A DNA stretch of 28,773 bases from Chloroflexota bacterium (GCA_016199405.1 JACQGS010000223.1:1-28773); one strand, 5' to 3'; shown: positions 15,336 to 23,411, numbered from the stretch's first letter. Notes: a model not told the origin generated them from the letters alone. Program-made: numbers and translations.

Positions 15336-16679
15336 TTATTCGCCTTTCTTCCCCATCAGCGTCTTGAACTCGATGCCTTCTTTGCGTTTTGCAAAATCCG
15401 CGCGCGCCGCCGCGATTATCTCTGCGTCATTCAACAAATCCAACGCGGTGCTTGCCAACGCTTTCGCTGCAACGCGCATGCCCTTTTCGCCGATCGTCGT
15501 GCCGGAGCACGCGACAATTTGCCACGAATGCCCCGGCGCGCCGAACGCATAGCACGCCGTCGTCAGCGCAATCGTCGGCACATTCCAACTCACCCAGCCG
15601 ACATCGGTTGAATAATTGCCTTGCGTCGGCTTTTCCGCCAGCGGCTCGACTTGTTCCGCTAACGGCTGCGCCGGTTTCACCGGCAAATCGCGTTGCGTCT
15701 GCCGCGCGAATTCTTTTTCCTCATCCGAAAATTTCGGCGCGCCGACGCTTTCCAGATTTCGCTGAACGATTTCCGCGAGTGGACGATTCGGCAGAACTTC
15801 CGGCGATTCGGACTCGACCTCGTATTCCATCCGGGTATCCGTCATCATCGCTGCGCCACGCGCAATATTGACGACGCGCTCGAACAAACGATGCACGTCG
15901 AAAAACTTGTTCGCGCGAATGTAATACCACACTTGCGCGCGCGGCGGCACGACGTTCGGCTGACCGCCGCCGTCGGTGATGACGTAGTGAATCCGCGAAT
16001 CTTCTTTGACATGCTCGCGCAGAAAATTGACGCCGACGTTCATCAGCTCGACCGCGTCGAGCGCGCTTTTGCCTTCGTGCGGCGAGACCGCCGCGTGCGC
16101 CGCGACGCCGTGAAATGTAAACCGCGCCGAGACCAATGCTTTGCTGTACTCAAACGTCGTCTTCGTTTCCCCGGCGGCGTGCCACGACAACAGAATGTCC
16201 ACGTCATCGAATGCGCCTGCCATCGCCATCAGCATTTTCCCTTGACCGGTCTCTTCTGCCGGCGTTCCGTACAAACGAATCGTGCCGTGCGATTTCTCGC
16301 GCGCCAAGACATTCTGGACGGCGAGCGCGGCGGCAGTACTGCCCGTGCCGAAGAGCGAATGCCCGCAGGCATGTCCGGCATTTACGCCCACGCGCGCGAT
16401 TCGTTCCGGCGCGGCTTGCTGGCTCATTCCCGGCAGCGCGTCGAATTCCGCCAGAACGCCAATCACCGGTTTGCCTTCGCCATATTGCGCGACGAACGCG
16501 GTTGGCAGATTTGCGACATTCTTTTGAACGCGGAATCCATTTTGTTCCAGCCAATTCGCCAATGTCGCGCTCGATCCGAATTCTTGCAACGGCGGCTCCG
16601 CCAGTTCCCAAATAATCTTGTTCACCGCGCGCATCTCGTCTTGGTGCGCGTCAATCCATTTCAACGCGTCTGCTTTCAT
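15336..16679 (-). CDS. M20-family amidohydrolase, AbgB-like (aminobenzoyl-glutamate utilisation protein B type)
   Basis: 447 residues from the ATG at 16679, preceded by AGGAG at 5 bases (a GTG at 16685 is in frame but lies against that site). It is an M20 metallohydrolase of the AbgB subgroup, which cleaves amide bonds such as p-aminobenzoyl-glutamate. Visible are GVLAEFDALPGM, AGHACGHSLFGTG with metal-binding residues, TPAEETGQGK, LLSWHAAG, and the dimerisation-domain segment FHGVAAHAAVSPHEG. A C-terminal APGHSWQ motif is present. AbgB normally pairs with AbgA and the AbgT transporter, neither of which is here, so the substrate is open. The upstream gap holds a MITE-like element. Confidence 0.87.
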   Translation of the reverse strand: MKADALKWIDAHQDEMRAVNKIIWELAEPPLQEFGSSATLANWLEQNGFRVQKNVANLPTAFVAQYGEGKPVIGVLAEFDALPGMSQQAAPERIARVGVNAGHACGHSLFGTGSTAAALAVQNVLAREKSHGTIRLYGTPAEETGQGKMLMAMAGAFDDVDILLSWHAAGETKTTFEYSKALVSARFTFHGVAAHAAVSPHEGKSALDAVELMNVGVNFLREHVKEDSRIHYVITDGGGQPNVVPPRAQVWYYIRANKFFDVHRLFERVVNIARGAAMMTDTRMEYEVESESPEVLPNRPLAEIVQRNLESVGAPKFSDEEKEFARQTQRDLPVKPAQPLAEQVEPLAEKPTQGNYSTDVGWVSWNVPTIALTTACYAFGAPGHSWQIVACSGTTIGEKGMRVAAKALASTALDLLNDAEIIAAARADFAKRKEGIEFKTLMGKKGE

Positions 16680-16695
16680 TGCCACTCCTCTCTGA

Positions 16696-16823
16696 CGTCA
16701 TTGCGAGAGCTCCACCGCACTATCATTACCAGCGCAGTTTGCGAAGCAATCCCCGAGTTCCAATGGCAAAAAGCGTCACTCCAATTGCGGCGTGGGGATT
16801 GCTTCGCTTCGCTCGCAATGACG
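16696..16823. repeat. 128-bp MITE-like element with perfect 12-bp terminal inverted repeats
   Basis: CGTCATTGCGAG (16696-16707) and CTCGCAATGACG (16812-16823) are perfect inverted ends. An inner pair, GCGAAGCAATCCCC (16741-16754) and GGGGATTGCTTCGC (16794-16807), is also perfect. The element fills most of the gap between the nucleotidyltransferase stop and the amidohydrolase start, and encodes nothing. Similar CGTCATTGCGAG palindromes are, from memory, scattered through many bacterial genomes. Confidence 0.85.
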
Positions 16824-16833
16824 CAATCATACT

Positions 16834-18303
16834 TTATTTCTTCTCTGTGCTCCCTGTGTCCTCTGTGGCTAAAACATTCCGCGCGAGCGCGAGCGCCTCC
16901 TCACGCGTGTTCACTTCGCCGGCGGCTTGCGCTTCACGAATCGCTTCCAACAATTCGCCCACGCGGCGACCCGGCGCGATTTTCAACTCTTCGATCAACG
17001 CCTTGCCGTCAATCAAACGCGGCGGCGCGACGACGGTTTCTGCTGCGTGATAATAGCGATCGAGCAAGCGGTGAATAGTGACGCGCACCTGCGCGTCTGC
17101 CGGCGCATCAATCACGGAGCGTTTGCCGCGTTGATCCGCGAGCGACAACGCGCAAACATCTACGCCGACGACATTCGTCGCGCGAAAGTAACGGTATGCG
17201 GCGCGATTACTGAGCGTCGGTTCTTCCGCCAGCCAGAGCGGACGCAAATGATGCCGCACGATATCCGTAATCATTTCGAGTTCCACATTGCTGAAACGCA
17301 TACGCCGCAAAATCTGTGCGACGATTTCTGCGCCGCGCATTTCGTGCCGATAAAAATGAATCTTGCCGTTCTCGCCAATCTCCCGCGTCGCCGGCTTGCC
17401 GACATCATGTAACAATGCGGCGAACCGCAAGAGCGTCGCGCGCGTATGCCCGCTCAGAACGCTTTCCGAAAAATGCGCGTTCAGTTGCCAAACGAATTCA
17501 CCCGTCGCGACGCTCGTGTAGCCGCCGGCTTGAAGATTTTCCAATTCCGCGACGACGCGCAGCGTATGCTCGTACACATCGAATTCGTGCGGCGGCGATT
17601 GCGTGACGCCTTTCAGCGCGATAATTTCTGGCAGATACGCGGCGAGCAAGCCTGTCCGATCCAAGCGCTGAAGGAACGCCGCCATATTCGGTAGTGCCAG
17701 ACATTTCAGCCATTCTTCGCGCGCGCGTTCGGCAACCGCGCGCGCGAGCAGAGCCGCGTCGCGATAAATCAGCGTTTCGGTTTCTGATTCCAATGCGAAT
17801 TCGAGTTCGCCGGCTTGGCGAATCGCACGGAGCAGGCGCACTGGATCTTTTTGGAACACGCCGTCCGAAACCGCACGGATTTTGCGCGCGCGCAAGTCAT
17901 CCTGCCCGCGAAACGGATCAATCAAATCGCGCGGGTCGCGCAATTGCAGGTGAAGTTGTTCCGCCGACGCGGTGAGGAGATCGCATCGCCGCGCCATCGC
18001 GTTGACGGTGAAATCCCGCGTCGCGAGATCCGTTTGCAAATCGCCGCGCAAGTCCGCAAAATCAACATACTCCTCATCGAACAGCACGCGCGCGACGCCG
18101 TGCTCAGCATCCATCAAATAAAATGCCGCGTCGTGCGTGTTGGCAAACGCGCGCGCGAGCACCACCGCATCGTCAGGAATCGCAACATCAATATCCCGCG
18201 CGGGCGCACGCGCCAAAAGCTGGTCGCGCACAAATCCGCCGACCAAATACGCCTCGGCGTTCCGTTCGCGAAGAAAATCAAGGACGGTGGTTAGGAGTTT
18301 CAT
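16834..18303 (-). CDS. cca: CCA tRNA nucleotidyltransferase / poly(A) polymerase family with HD domain
   Basis: 489 residues. The N-terminal nucleotidyltransferase head has LVGGFVRDQLL and the catalytic DIDVAI (two Asp); RDFTVNAMA, DPRDLIDPFRGQDDLRARKIR and KDPVRLLRAIR follow. The centre and C-terminus contain an HD phosphohydrolase domain (LLRFAALLHDVGKP, with HEMRGAEIV downstream). These enzymes add or repair the CCA end of tRNAs; the HD domain may trim 2',3'-cyclic phosphates. The last dozen residues (LATEDTGSTEKK) come from a 9-bp repeat array. No convincing ribosome binding site precedes the ATG. Confidence 0.9.
   Translation of the reverse strand: MKLLTTVLDFLRERNAEAYLVGGFVRDQLLARAPARDIDVAIPDDAVVLARAFANTHDAAFYLMDAEHGVARVLFDEEYVDFADLRGDLQTDLATRDFTVNAMARRCDLLTASAEQLHLQLRDPRDLIDPFRGQDDLRARKIRAVSDGVFQKDPVRLLRAIRQAGELEFALESETETLIYRDAALLARAVAERAREEWLKCLALPNMAAFLQRLDRTGLLAAYLPEIIALKGVTQSPPHEFDVYEHTLRVVAELENLQAGGYTSVATGEFVWQLNAHFSESVLSGHTRATLLRFAALLHDVGKPATREIGENGKIHFYRHEMRGAEIVAQILRRMRFSNVELEMITDIVRHHLRPLWLAEEPTLSNRAAYRYFRATNVVGVDVCALSLADQRGKRSVIDAPADAQVRVTIHRLLDRYYHAAETVVAPPRLIDGKALIEELKIAPGRRVGELLEAIREAQAAGEVNTREEALALARNVLATEDTGSTEKK
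16841..16867. repeat. 9-bp tandem array at the 3' end of the nucleotidyltransferase gene (array E)
   Basis: Three nonamers in register, TTCTCTGTG, CTCCCTGTG and TCCTCTGTG, with consensus YYCYCTGTG. They encode most of the last dozen residues of the protein on the minus strand and end 4 bases before its stop codon. The unit is related to the nonamers at 20634-20660. Confidence 0.7.
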
Positions 18304-18380
18304 TTCAAAAAAAATAACCGCGCATCTTCACGAATTCAGGTTGATCATTTTCCCGGAAGAGTCGCGGATTGATTTTCGCG

Positions 18381-18452
18381 CTTTCGCGTCCTTTCGCGCT
18401 TTCGCGTCATTTCGCGTTTTCGCGTCACTTCGCGCTTTGGCGTCTTTTCGCG
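18381..18452. repeat. 18-bp tandem repeat, four units (array D)
   Basis: Four 18-base units (18381, 18399, 18417, 18435), each made of two 9-base halves of the type CTTTCGCGT and CNTTTCGCG. The array starts in the spacer before the nucleotidyltransferase gene and runs into the last codons of the DUF5678-like gene, whose stop (18425-18427) is inside it. On the minus strand an open frame through it would read a TRKRE repeat. The rest of the spacer (18304-18380) shows nothing clear. Confidence 0.8.
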
Positions 18453-18640
18453 TTCTTTTCCTTCACAAACACAATCACTGGCTCGTCTTTGGGGCGTTGG
18501 TATCGCGATGCCGCGCGCGCTTGTCGCGAAGTTTCCCCGACGCCGGTCACTTGCCCGCGCACCATCGCGACCCATAGACCGGTGTACGGAGTGAGATCGA
18601 GCGATTTTTTCGGGACGCGTTTGCCGCGCGGCGGAGGCAT
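18425..18640 (-). CDS. Small DUF5678-like protein
   Basis: 71 residues. The core YTGLWVAMVRGQVTGVGETS followed by ARAASRYQ and EPVIVFVKE fits the short DUF5678 pattern (Tyr-x-Gly-x-Trp-Val-Ala, then a Gly turn, a helix, and a final beta strand ending in a valine-rich stretch). No function is known. The start ATG overlaps the sucD stop (TAATG), which supports real, coupled translation. The C-terminal NAKRRQSAK tail is encoded by repeat array D and may be a recent addition. The Lys/Arg-rich termini suggest a soluble protein. Confidence 0.7.
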   Translation of the reverse strand: MPPPRGKRVPKKSLDLTPYTGLWVAMVRGQVTGVGETSRQARAASRYQRPKDEPVIVFVKEKNAKRRQSAK

Positions 18641-19521
18641 TATTTTTTCCGCGTCTTGAGCGCTTGTTCGACCAGACCGGCGGCTTCACCCGGATAGCGC
18701 GCGACTTGCACGCCGGCGCGCTGAAACGCCGCGATTTTTTCCGCGGCGGTGCCGGCGCCGCCTTCGATGATCGCGCCGGCGTGTCCCATTCGTTTGCCGG
18801 GCGGCGCAGTTTGCCCGGCGACAAATGCGACAACCGGTTTCGTCATTTGGGTGCGAATAAACTCGGCGGCTTTTTCTTCATCGGTCCCGCCGATCTCGCC
18901 GATCAAAACGACGGCGCGCGTTTCCGCATCGCGTTCAAACAATTCCAAACATTCGATGAATCCCAAACCGTGAACCGGGTCGCCGCCAATCCCGATGCAC
19001 GACGACTGCCCGATGCCCTGCTCCGTCAGCGCGTAAACAACTTCGTACGTGAGCGTGCCGCTGCGCGAAATAATTCCGATCGGACCGGGCTTGCAAATGT
19101 TGCCCGGAATAATTCCAACTTTGGATTTGCCCGGCGAAATCAAGCCCGGGCAATTCGGTCCGATCAATTTGGTTTTGCCTTCCCCCAATTTTCGCACGAC
19201 GCGAATCATATCGAGCACTGGAATATTTTCGCTGATGCAAACGACCAGTTCTACGCCGGCGTCGGCGGCTTCGAGAATCGCATCGGCGGCGACACGCCCG
19301 GGCACATAGATCACCGAGGCATTCGCGCCAGTGGCTTCGACGGCTTGCGCGACCGTGTCAAAGACCGGCACGTCCAAAACTTTTTCGCCGCCCATGCCGG
19401 GGCGCGTCCCGGCGACGACTTTCGTTCCATACTCGATCATCTGCCGCGTATGAAATTCGCCTTCGCGCCCGGAAATGCCTTGCACGACCAGCTTAGTGTT
19501 TTGATCAACCAGAATGCTCAC
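18640..19521 (-). CDS. sucD: Succinate--CoA ligase (ADP-forming) subunit alpha
   Basis: 293 residues, normal for SucD. The CoA-binding Rossmann domain starts LVVQGISGREGEFHTRQMIEYGT; GPNCPGLISPG follows. The phosphohistidine is His247 in MGHAGAIIEGGAGTAAEKI, matching the position in E. coli SucD. With SucC it interconverts succinyl-CoA and succinate with formation of ATP or GTP in the TCA cycle. The start is GTG at 19521, overlapping the previous gene by 17 bases. SucC is encoded 7.6 kb upstream on the same strand rather than next door. The stop overlaps the start of the DUF5678-like gene. Confidence 0.94.
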   Translation of the reverse strand: MSILVDQNTKLVVQGISGREGEFHTRQMIEYGTKVVAGTRPGMGGEKVLDVPVFDTVAQAVEATGANASVIYVPGRVAADAILEAADAGVELVVCISENIPVLDMIRVVRKLGEGKTKLIGPNCPGLISPGKSKVGIIPGNICKPGPIGIISRSGTLTYEVVYALTEQGIGQSSCIGIGGDPVHGLGFIECLELFERDAETRAVVLIGEIGGTDEEKAAEFIRTQMTKPVVAFVAGQTAPPGKRMGHAGAIIEGGAGTAAEKIAAFQRAGVQVARYPGEAAGLVEQALKTRKK

Positions 19522-20206
19522 GTCTTTGCCCCGTCGAAAAAAATTTCAACCCGCCCAATTCATCAATCATCCCGCGCACTTGCGCGACCGTCTGCGCGTC
19601 CCGCACCCCTGCCCGCACTCCACGCCACTTTTTGTTCTTAGGTAACGCATCCTTGCCCAGCATCAGCGCGATATCGCCGCGCGCGCAGGCAATCCAAAAG
19701 TCGACGCGGTACCGCGCGCGACCCTCTTGCACCGTGACTTGCCGCTCTGCCGCGATGCCCTGCGCTTTCAAGGCATTCCAGAGCGCGTCGTCCGCGCCGC
19801 TCGCGCCCAGCAAATCGTTGAATTCGACCGCACGCGAGAATTTTTCGCCGGTCGTCCAGAACCACACAAAGCGCCGCTTGATGCGCGAGGCGATCGGTCG
19901 CGGCAGAGCGATCACCTGCCCGAGTTGTAGTTTGTAATACGCGTTCCCCGCGCGTGGATGCTCTGCCTCTTCGGGCAACAAATCGCTGCGCCGCGCAAGC
20001 TCGTTCCCTTGCACCGGCGCGTATTCGCGGATCGTCCATTTATCGGCGCGGAACGCGCTCGTCAGAAAAAATGCGACATAACGCGCCCGCGAGATTTGTT
20101 CGGGCGCGTGCTTGACCGGAATCCGATACCAATGCTCGCGCCGCGCGATTTCCAGATCGCGCGGGTTGTTCATCAACACGACCAGAATGGCGTCATCCGC
20201 ATCCAT
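19505..20206 (-). CDS. Conserved hypothetical protein coupled to sucD
   Basis: 233 residues, not recognised. There is no signal peptide or membrane helix. The N-terminal ~130 residues contain MNNPRDLEIARREHWYRIP and AFRADKWTIREYAPV. The C-terminal part has DALWNALKAQGI, then ERQVTVQEGRARYRVDFWIAC and GDIALMLGKD. This order (a helix with LWxxL, a basic strand, then VDF and a hydrophobic strand) recalls DUF559-type PD-(D/E)XK nuclease folds, but the usual Glu after the second strand is not visible, so this is weak. It starts one base after the HIT gene stop and overlaps sucD by 17 bases, so it sits inside one coupled unit. Confidence 0.7.
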   Translation of the reverse strand: MDADDAILVVLMNNPRDLEIARREHWYRIPVKHAPEQISRARYVAFFLTSAFRADKWTIREYAPVQGNELARRSDLLPEEAEHPRAGNAYYKLQLGQVIALPRPIASRIKRRFVWFWTTGEKFSRAVEFNDLLGASGADDALWNALKAQGIAAERQVTVQEGRARYRVDFWIACARGDIALMLGKDALPKNKKWRGVRAGVRDAQTVAQVRGMIDELGGLKFFSTGQRREHSG

Positions 20207-20207
20207 T

Positions 20208-20627
20208 TCAGTTGTCCGCTATTTTCGCGCCGATCTTCCGCGCCGTCGCTTCCATCTCATCCGCGCCGGCGGGTTGGAATCCGCGCGCCGAAGGATCATC
20301 GTTGTGATAACGCGGAAAGAGGTGCATATGAAAATGAAACACGTCCTGTCCGCCGGCGCGCTCGTTGCGTTGCGAGACGGTCAACCCATCTGCATTCAAT
20401 GCCGCGCGCAGCGCGTTCGCCACGACCCGCGCCGCGCGCATCACCGCGCGGCCACTCTCATCGTCGATGTCAAAAATATTGCGGCAATGCTTTTTGGTGA
20501 CGACCAGCATGTGCCCTTTGGGATTCTGGTTCAGGTCCAGAAAAGCCACCGCGCCGGCGTTTTCATAAACAAATACCGCGGACGCCTGCCGCGCGATGAT
20601 TTTGCAAAAGATGCAGTCGGAATTCAT
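20208..20627 (-). CDS. HIT-family hydrolase
   Basis: 139 residues from the ATG at 20627 (MNSDCIFCKI). Upstream codons to 20654 are in frame but come from a 9-bp repeat array. CIFCKI gives a zinc-type CxxC. The histidine triad is HFHMHLFPRY, and NPKGHMLVVTKKH precedes it. Family members hydrolyse nucleoside phosphoramidates or dinucleotide polyphosphates, and the natural substrate here is unknown. GGATGAG just upstream is the best ribosome binding candidate. It follows lysK by 64 bases and precedes the hypothetical gene by one base. Confidence 0.92.
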   Translation of the reverse strand: MNSDCIFCKIIARQASAVFVYENAGAVAFLDLNQNPKGHMLVVTKKHCRNIFDIDDESGRAVMRAARVVANALRAALNADGLTVSQRNERAGGQDVFHFHMHLFPRYHNDDPSARGFQPAGADEMEATARKIGAKIADN

Positions 20628-20633
20628 CTCATC

Positions 20634-20660
20634 CACGAAGGACACAAAGGGCACGAAGAA
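20634..20660. repeat. 9-bp tandem array upstream of the HIT gene (array F)
   Basis: Three nonamers in register: CACGAAGGA, CACAAAGGG and CACGAAGAA. It lies in the 64-base gap between lysK and the HIT gene. Read on the other strand the unit is YYCYTYGTG, close to array E. Confidence 0.7.
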
Positions 20661-20691
20661 AAAATTAATGGTTCTTTGTCAGTGTTGGGCA

Positions 20692-21723
20692 TTACAATTG
20701 CTCTAACACGCGCGTCAGCACATCAATCGCGCGTTCGTACTCGACAAGTTCCAAATGCTCATTGGGCGTGTGGTCGAGTGTCGAATCGCCCGGACCGTAC
20801 GCGACAATCGGACAGTTCCAAATCGGACCGACGATGTTCATATCCGCGGTGCCGGTTTTCAACGTAAACGCGGGCGTGCCGCCTTCCGCGCGAATCGCCG
20901 GGAGAAACGCGCGCACGAGCGCGTTGTTCTTGCCCGCGCGGAAGGGCTCCTCTTCGCTCGAAAAAATAATTTTCGCGTCTTTCGCCTCTTTCGCGATTTC
21001 GCGTTCGACTTCCACGATCGTCAAACCTACCGGCACGCGCACCCCGATCCGCATTGTCACGCGATCTACAAATCCGTCGTCATCGGTTCGCACGTACCTC
21101 AACGACGGATCGAGTTTGTCCACGACGCGCGTTTTATCGCGATTAAATTCTGCCGCGTAACTCGCGACGCGATTCCAAAACTCGACCGCTTCTTCCGTAG
21201 CCGCACGCAAATTGCTTGCCGTGTGCGTCATTTCTTTTTCCAATTGGTAATCAATCAGCACGCGCCCTTTGTAGCCAAGCGTGATGCGATCCCAGCCGCT
21301 CGGCTCGCCGATAATGCAAAAGTCTGGCTTGTATTGCGTGACGGCGTAGCGCGCGCCTTTCGAGGTCGCGCATTCTTCTTCGACCGCGCCGATGATAACG
21401 AGTCGCACATCGTCGCGCTTGACGCGCGCACATGCCGAAACAAAAGTCGCAAGGCATCCTTTCGCATCCACCGCGCCGCGCCCGTACAATTTGCCCTCTT
21501 CGATGCGCGGCTCGATGTAGCCATGAAACGTATCAATGTGCCCGAGCAAAACAATTTCGCGCGCGCCCTCGCCCACAATGCCAACCGCGTTGCCGGCTTC
21601 ATCCATAAACGCGCGAAATCTCAACGCGTTCATTTCCGCGACGAGATAGTTGACCGCGTCGCGTTCTCTTTGCGACGGGCTGTAAATTTTGACCAAGCCG
21701 GCAAGAAGGTCAGTTGGATTCAT
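20692..21723 (-). CDS. lysK: [LysW]-lysine/ornithine hydrolase (M20 family)
   Basis: 343 residues. It releases lysine (or ornithine) from the C-terminus of the amino-group carrier protein LysW, the final step of LysW-dependent synthesis. Metal-site motifs are visible: LLGHIDTFHG, GRGAVDAKGCLA, GAVEEECATSKGA and IIGEPSGWDRITLGYKGR. A THTASN stretch sits in the dimerisation domain. The sequence is much closer to LysK than to the M20 enzymes at 15336 and 25783. The ATG overlaps the lysJ stop by 14 bases. It follows lysJ as in other LysW clusters. Confidence 0.88.
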   Translation of the reverse strand: MNPTDLLAGLVKIYSPSQRERDAVNYLVAEMNALRFRAFMDEAGNAVGIVGEGAREIVLLGHIDTFHGYIEPRIEEGKLYGRGAVDAKGCLATFVSACARVKRDDVRLVIIGAVEEECATSKGARYAVTQYKPDFCIIGEPSGWDRITLGYKGRVLIDYQLEKEMTHTASNLRAATEEAVEFWNRVASYAAEFNRDKTRVVDKLDPSLRYVRTDDDGFVDRVTMRIGVRVPVGLTIVEVEREIAKEAKDAKIIFSSEEEPFRAGKNNALVRAFLPAIRAEGGTPAFTLKTGTADMNIVGPIWNCPIVAYGPGDSTLDHTPNEHLELVEYERAIDVLTRVLEQL

Positions 21724-22882
21724 TCGACAAATTCAAAACCTGTTCGATGGTATCCACCACCGTATCAATATCCGATTTCTCGATTACGAGCGGCGGCAAC
21801 AAACGCAGTACATTCAATCCCGCCGGCAATGCAAGCACGCCGCGCTCCATCAACGCCGCTAAATACGGCGTGACTTTTTGTTTCAATTCAACGCCGAGCA
21901 TCAAGCCCATCCCGCGCACTTCGCGAATCAGCGGCGATTCGATCCGTTGCAAGCGTCCCAACGCGTACGCGCCCAACTCTGCCGCTCGCGCGGGCAAATC
22001 TTCCTTCTCCATAAAATCAATTGCCGCGATGGCTGCCGCGCACGCGAGTGGATTGCCACCAAAGGTCGAACCGTGCAGCATCGGTTCCAATTTCCTCACC
22101 CGCGCGCCGATCATCACCGCGCCCATCGGCAAGCCGCCGGCGATTGACTTGGCGACGCAGACCAAATCGGCTTGAAGATCAAAATGCTCGGACGCAAACA
22201 TTTTGCCAGTGCGTCCAAACCCCGTTTGCACTTCATCGACAATCAGCAACGCACCGCGCGCCCGGCAGAGTTCTTGCAAGCCGAGCAAAAATTCGCGCGA
22301 GCCCGGGCGCACGCCGCCCTCGCCTTGCACGACCTCGACAATCACCGCGGCAGTTTCGTCCGTAATCGCTTCGCGCGCTTTCTCGAGATTATCGAAAGGG
22401 ATGTGCGAAAAGCCGGGCACGAGCGGCTCGAACGGCTCGCGATATTTCGGCTCCCACGTGGCGGAGAGCGCGCCCATCGTACGTCCGTGAAAGCCGCGCA
22501 TCATCGCGACCGTTTTCTTTCTGCCGGTGCTCCAGCGCGCAAATTTCAGCGCGGCTTCAATCGCCTCGGTGCCCGAATTGCAGAGATAGACGCGGTCGGC
22601 GTGATTCGGCGAAATCGCCGCGAGTTTTGCTTCGACCGCCGCGCGCTTGTCGTTATAAAAAATTTCGGTGAGCGAGATGAGCGTGCGCGCTTGCTCGGCA
22701 ATCGCGTCTGCGACCGCGGCATTCGCGTGGCCGATATTCGCGGTGCCCTGCCCGCCGACGCAATCAATATATTCTTTGCCGTCGTTGTCCCATACGCGCG
22801 CGCCCTTGCCGCGCACAATCGCGATGGGGCGTTTGGTGTAGAGACCGGATGTATGTTTGGATTCGAGTTCTTGGATGGTCAT
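21710..22882 (-). CDS. lysJ: [LysW]-aminoadipate semialdehyde/glutamate semialdehyde transaminase
   Basis: 390 residues, class III PLP aminotransferase of the ArgD/LysJ type. Visible are GQGTANIGHANAAVADAI, YLCNSGTEAIEAALKFAR, GFHGRTMGALSAT, the DEVQTGFGRTG motif, and the PLP lysine Lys245 in VAKSIAGGLPMGA. It converts the semialdehyde bound to LysW into the amine, with glutamate as donor. Neighbouring lysY, lysZ and lysK support LysJ over plain ArgD. GAGG lies 4-5 bases before the ATG, and a palindromic repeat (22898-22957) sits just upstream. The lysK start overlaps its end. Confidence 0.9.
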   Translation of the reverse strand: MTIQELESKHTSGLYTKRPIAIVRGKGARVWDNDGKEYIDCVGGQGTANIGHANAAVADAIAEQARTLISLTEIFYNDKRAAVEAKLAAISPNHADRVYLCNSGTEAIEAALKFARWSTGRKKTVAMMRGFHGRTMGALSATWEPKYREPFEPLVPGFSHIPFDNLEKAREAITDETAAVIVEVVQGEGGVRPGSREFLLGLQELCRARGALLIVDEVQTGFGRTGKMFASEHFDLQADLVCVAKSIAGGLPMGAVMIGARVRKLEPMLHGSTFGGNPLACAAAIAAIDFMEKEDLPARAAELGAYALGRLQRIESPLIREVRGMGLMLGVELKQKVTPYLAALMERGVLALPAGLNVLRLLPPLVIEKSDIDTVVDTIEQVLNLSNESN

Positions 22883-22897
22883 AATTCCTCAATCATC

Positions 22898-22957
22898 GGG
22901 TAGAGGGCAGCCGCGCTACCCGTCACCATTCCGCCCAGCGCGGCTGGGCTACTACCC
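22898..22957. repeat. Palindromic REP-like repeat, copy 2
   Basis: GGGTAGAGGGCAGCCGCGCT at the left matches copy 1 (32-92) with one base less, and CCCAGCGCGGCTGGGCTACT near the right matches as well. The halves are imperfect reverse complements. It fills the gap between the transporter stop (22962) and the lysJ ribosome binding site. Confidence 0.8.
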
Positions 22958-22961
22958 AATC

Positions 22962-23393
22962 CTATCGCGTTACAATAAAATAAACCCCGACAAACGTCAC
23001 TCCAACACCGAACACCCAACGCCAAGTGATTTGTTCGCCGAGAATCGTTATGCCCAATGCCGATGCCAGCACGAGCGCGGACAAGCGAATCGCCGGCGCG
23101 GCAACGGACAAATCGCCGCCGCTCGAAAAAGTGCGCGATAGAAAAACAACGACGAGCGCAAAGCAAACGCCGACGAGACTCGCCGCGATCAACCCTCCAG
23201 CCGTTACGCGAAAATCCGCACCCGAAAATTTCTCCGACGCGACCCAAATCGCCGCGACGATGAGCGCGGCTCCCGCATACACGAGGGTCCCGAGTTGATT
23301 GCTAATGCGCGTCGAAGCCACTTTCAAGAAAAAATCCGCGAGCGCGAGAAAGACGAGCGCGCCGAGCGCGTAAAGGAACGTAGATGTATTCAA
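22962..23393 (-). CDS. Small EamA/SMR-like membrane transporter
   Basis: About 143 residues from a TTG at 23393 (NTSTFLYALGALVF); a GTG at 23447 is in frame, but the added residues come from an 8-bp repeat array. It looks like one half of an EamA (DMT superfamily) transporter. There are four to five hydrophobic helices (LYALGALVFLALADFFLKVA, YAGAALIVAAIWVA, a segment around LIAASLVGVCFALVVVF, a short helix around LSALVLASALGITIL, and WVFGVGVTFVGVYFIV). GEQITWRWVFGVGVTFVGVY near the end fits the DMT signature. It would work as a dimer. Its place between lysZ and lysJ suggests export or uptake of an amino acid or precursor, an inference only. The start is uncertain. Confidence 0.75.
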   Translation of the reverse strand: MNTSTFLYALGALVFLALADFFLKVASTRISNQLGTLVYAGAALIVAAIWVASEKFSGADFRVTAGGLIAASLVGVCFALVVVFLSRTFSSGGDLSVAAPAIRLSALVLASALGITILGEQITWRWVFGVGVTFVGVYFIVTR

Positions 23394-23411
23394 TAAATCT
23401 ACCCGTTGAAA

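Noticed and set aside
15693..17078. Long plus-strand open frame (461 codons) opposite the amidohydrolase and nucleotidyltransferase genes
   Set aside because: Arg/His-rich composition and no recognisable motif; it is the mirror of two clear minus-strand genes and crosses the MITE.
18664..19641. Plus-strand open frame of 325 codons opposite sucD
   Set aside because: Shadow of sucD; high-GC third positions keep the antisense frame open.
20755..21873. Plus-strand open frame of 372 codons opposite lysK
   Set aside because: Basic, Arg/Phe-rich antisense composition; lysK on the other strand has all its active-site motifs.
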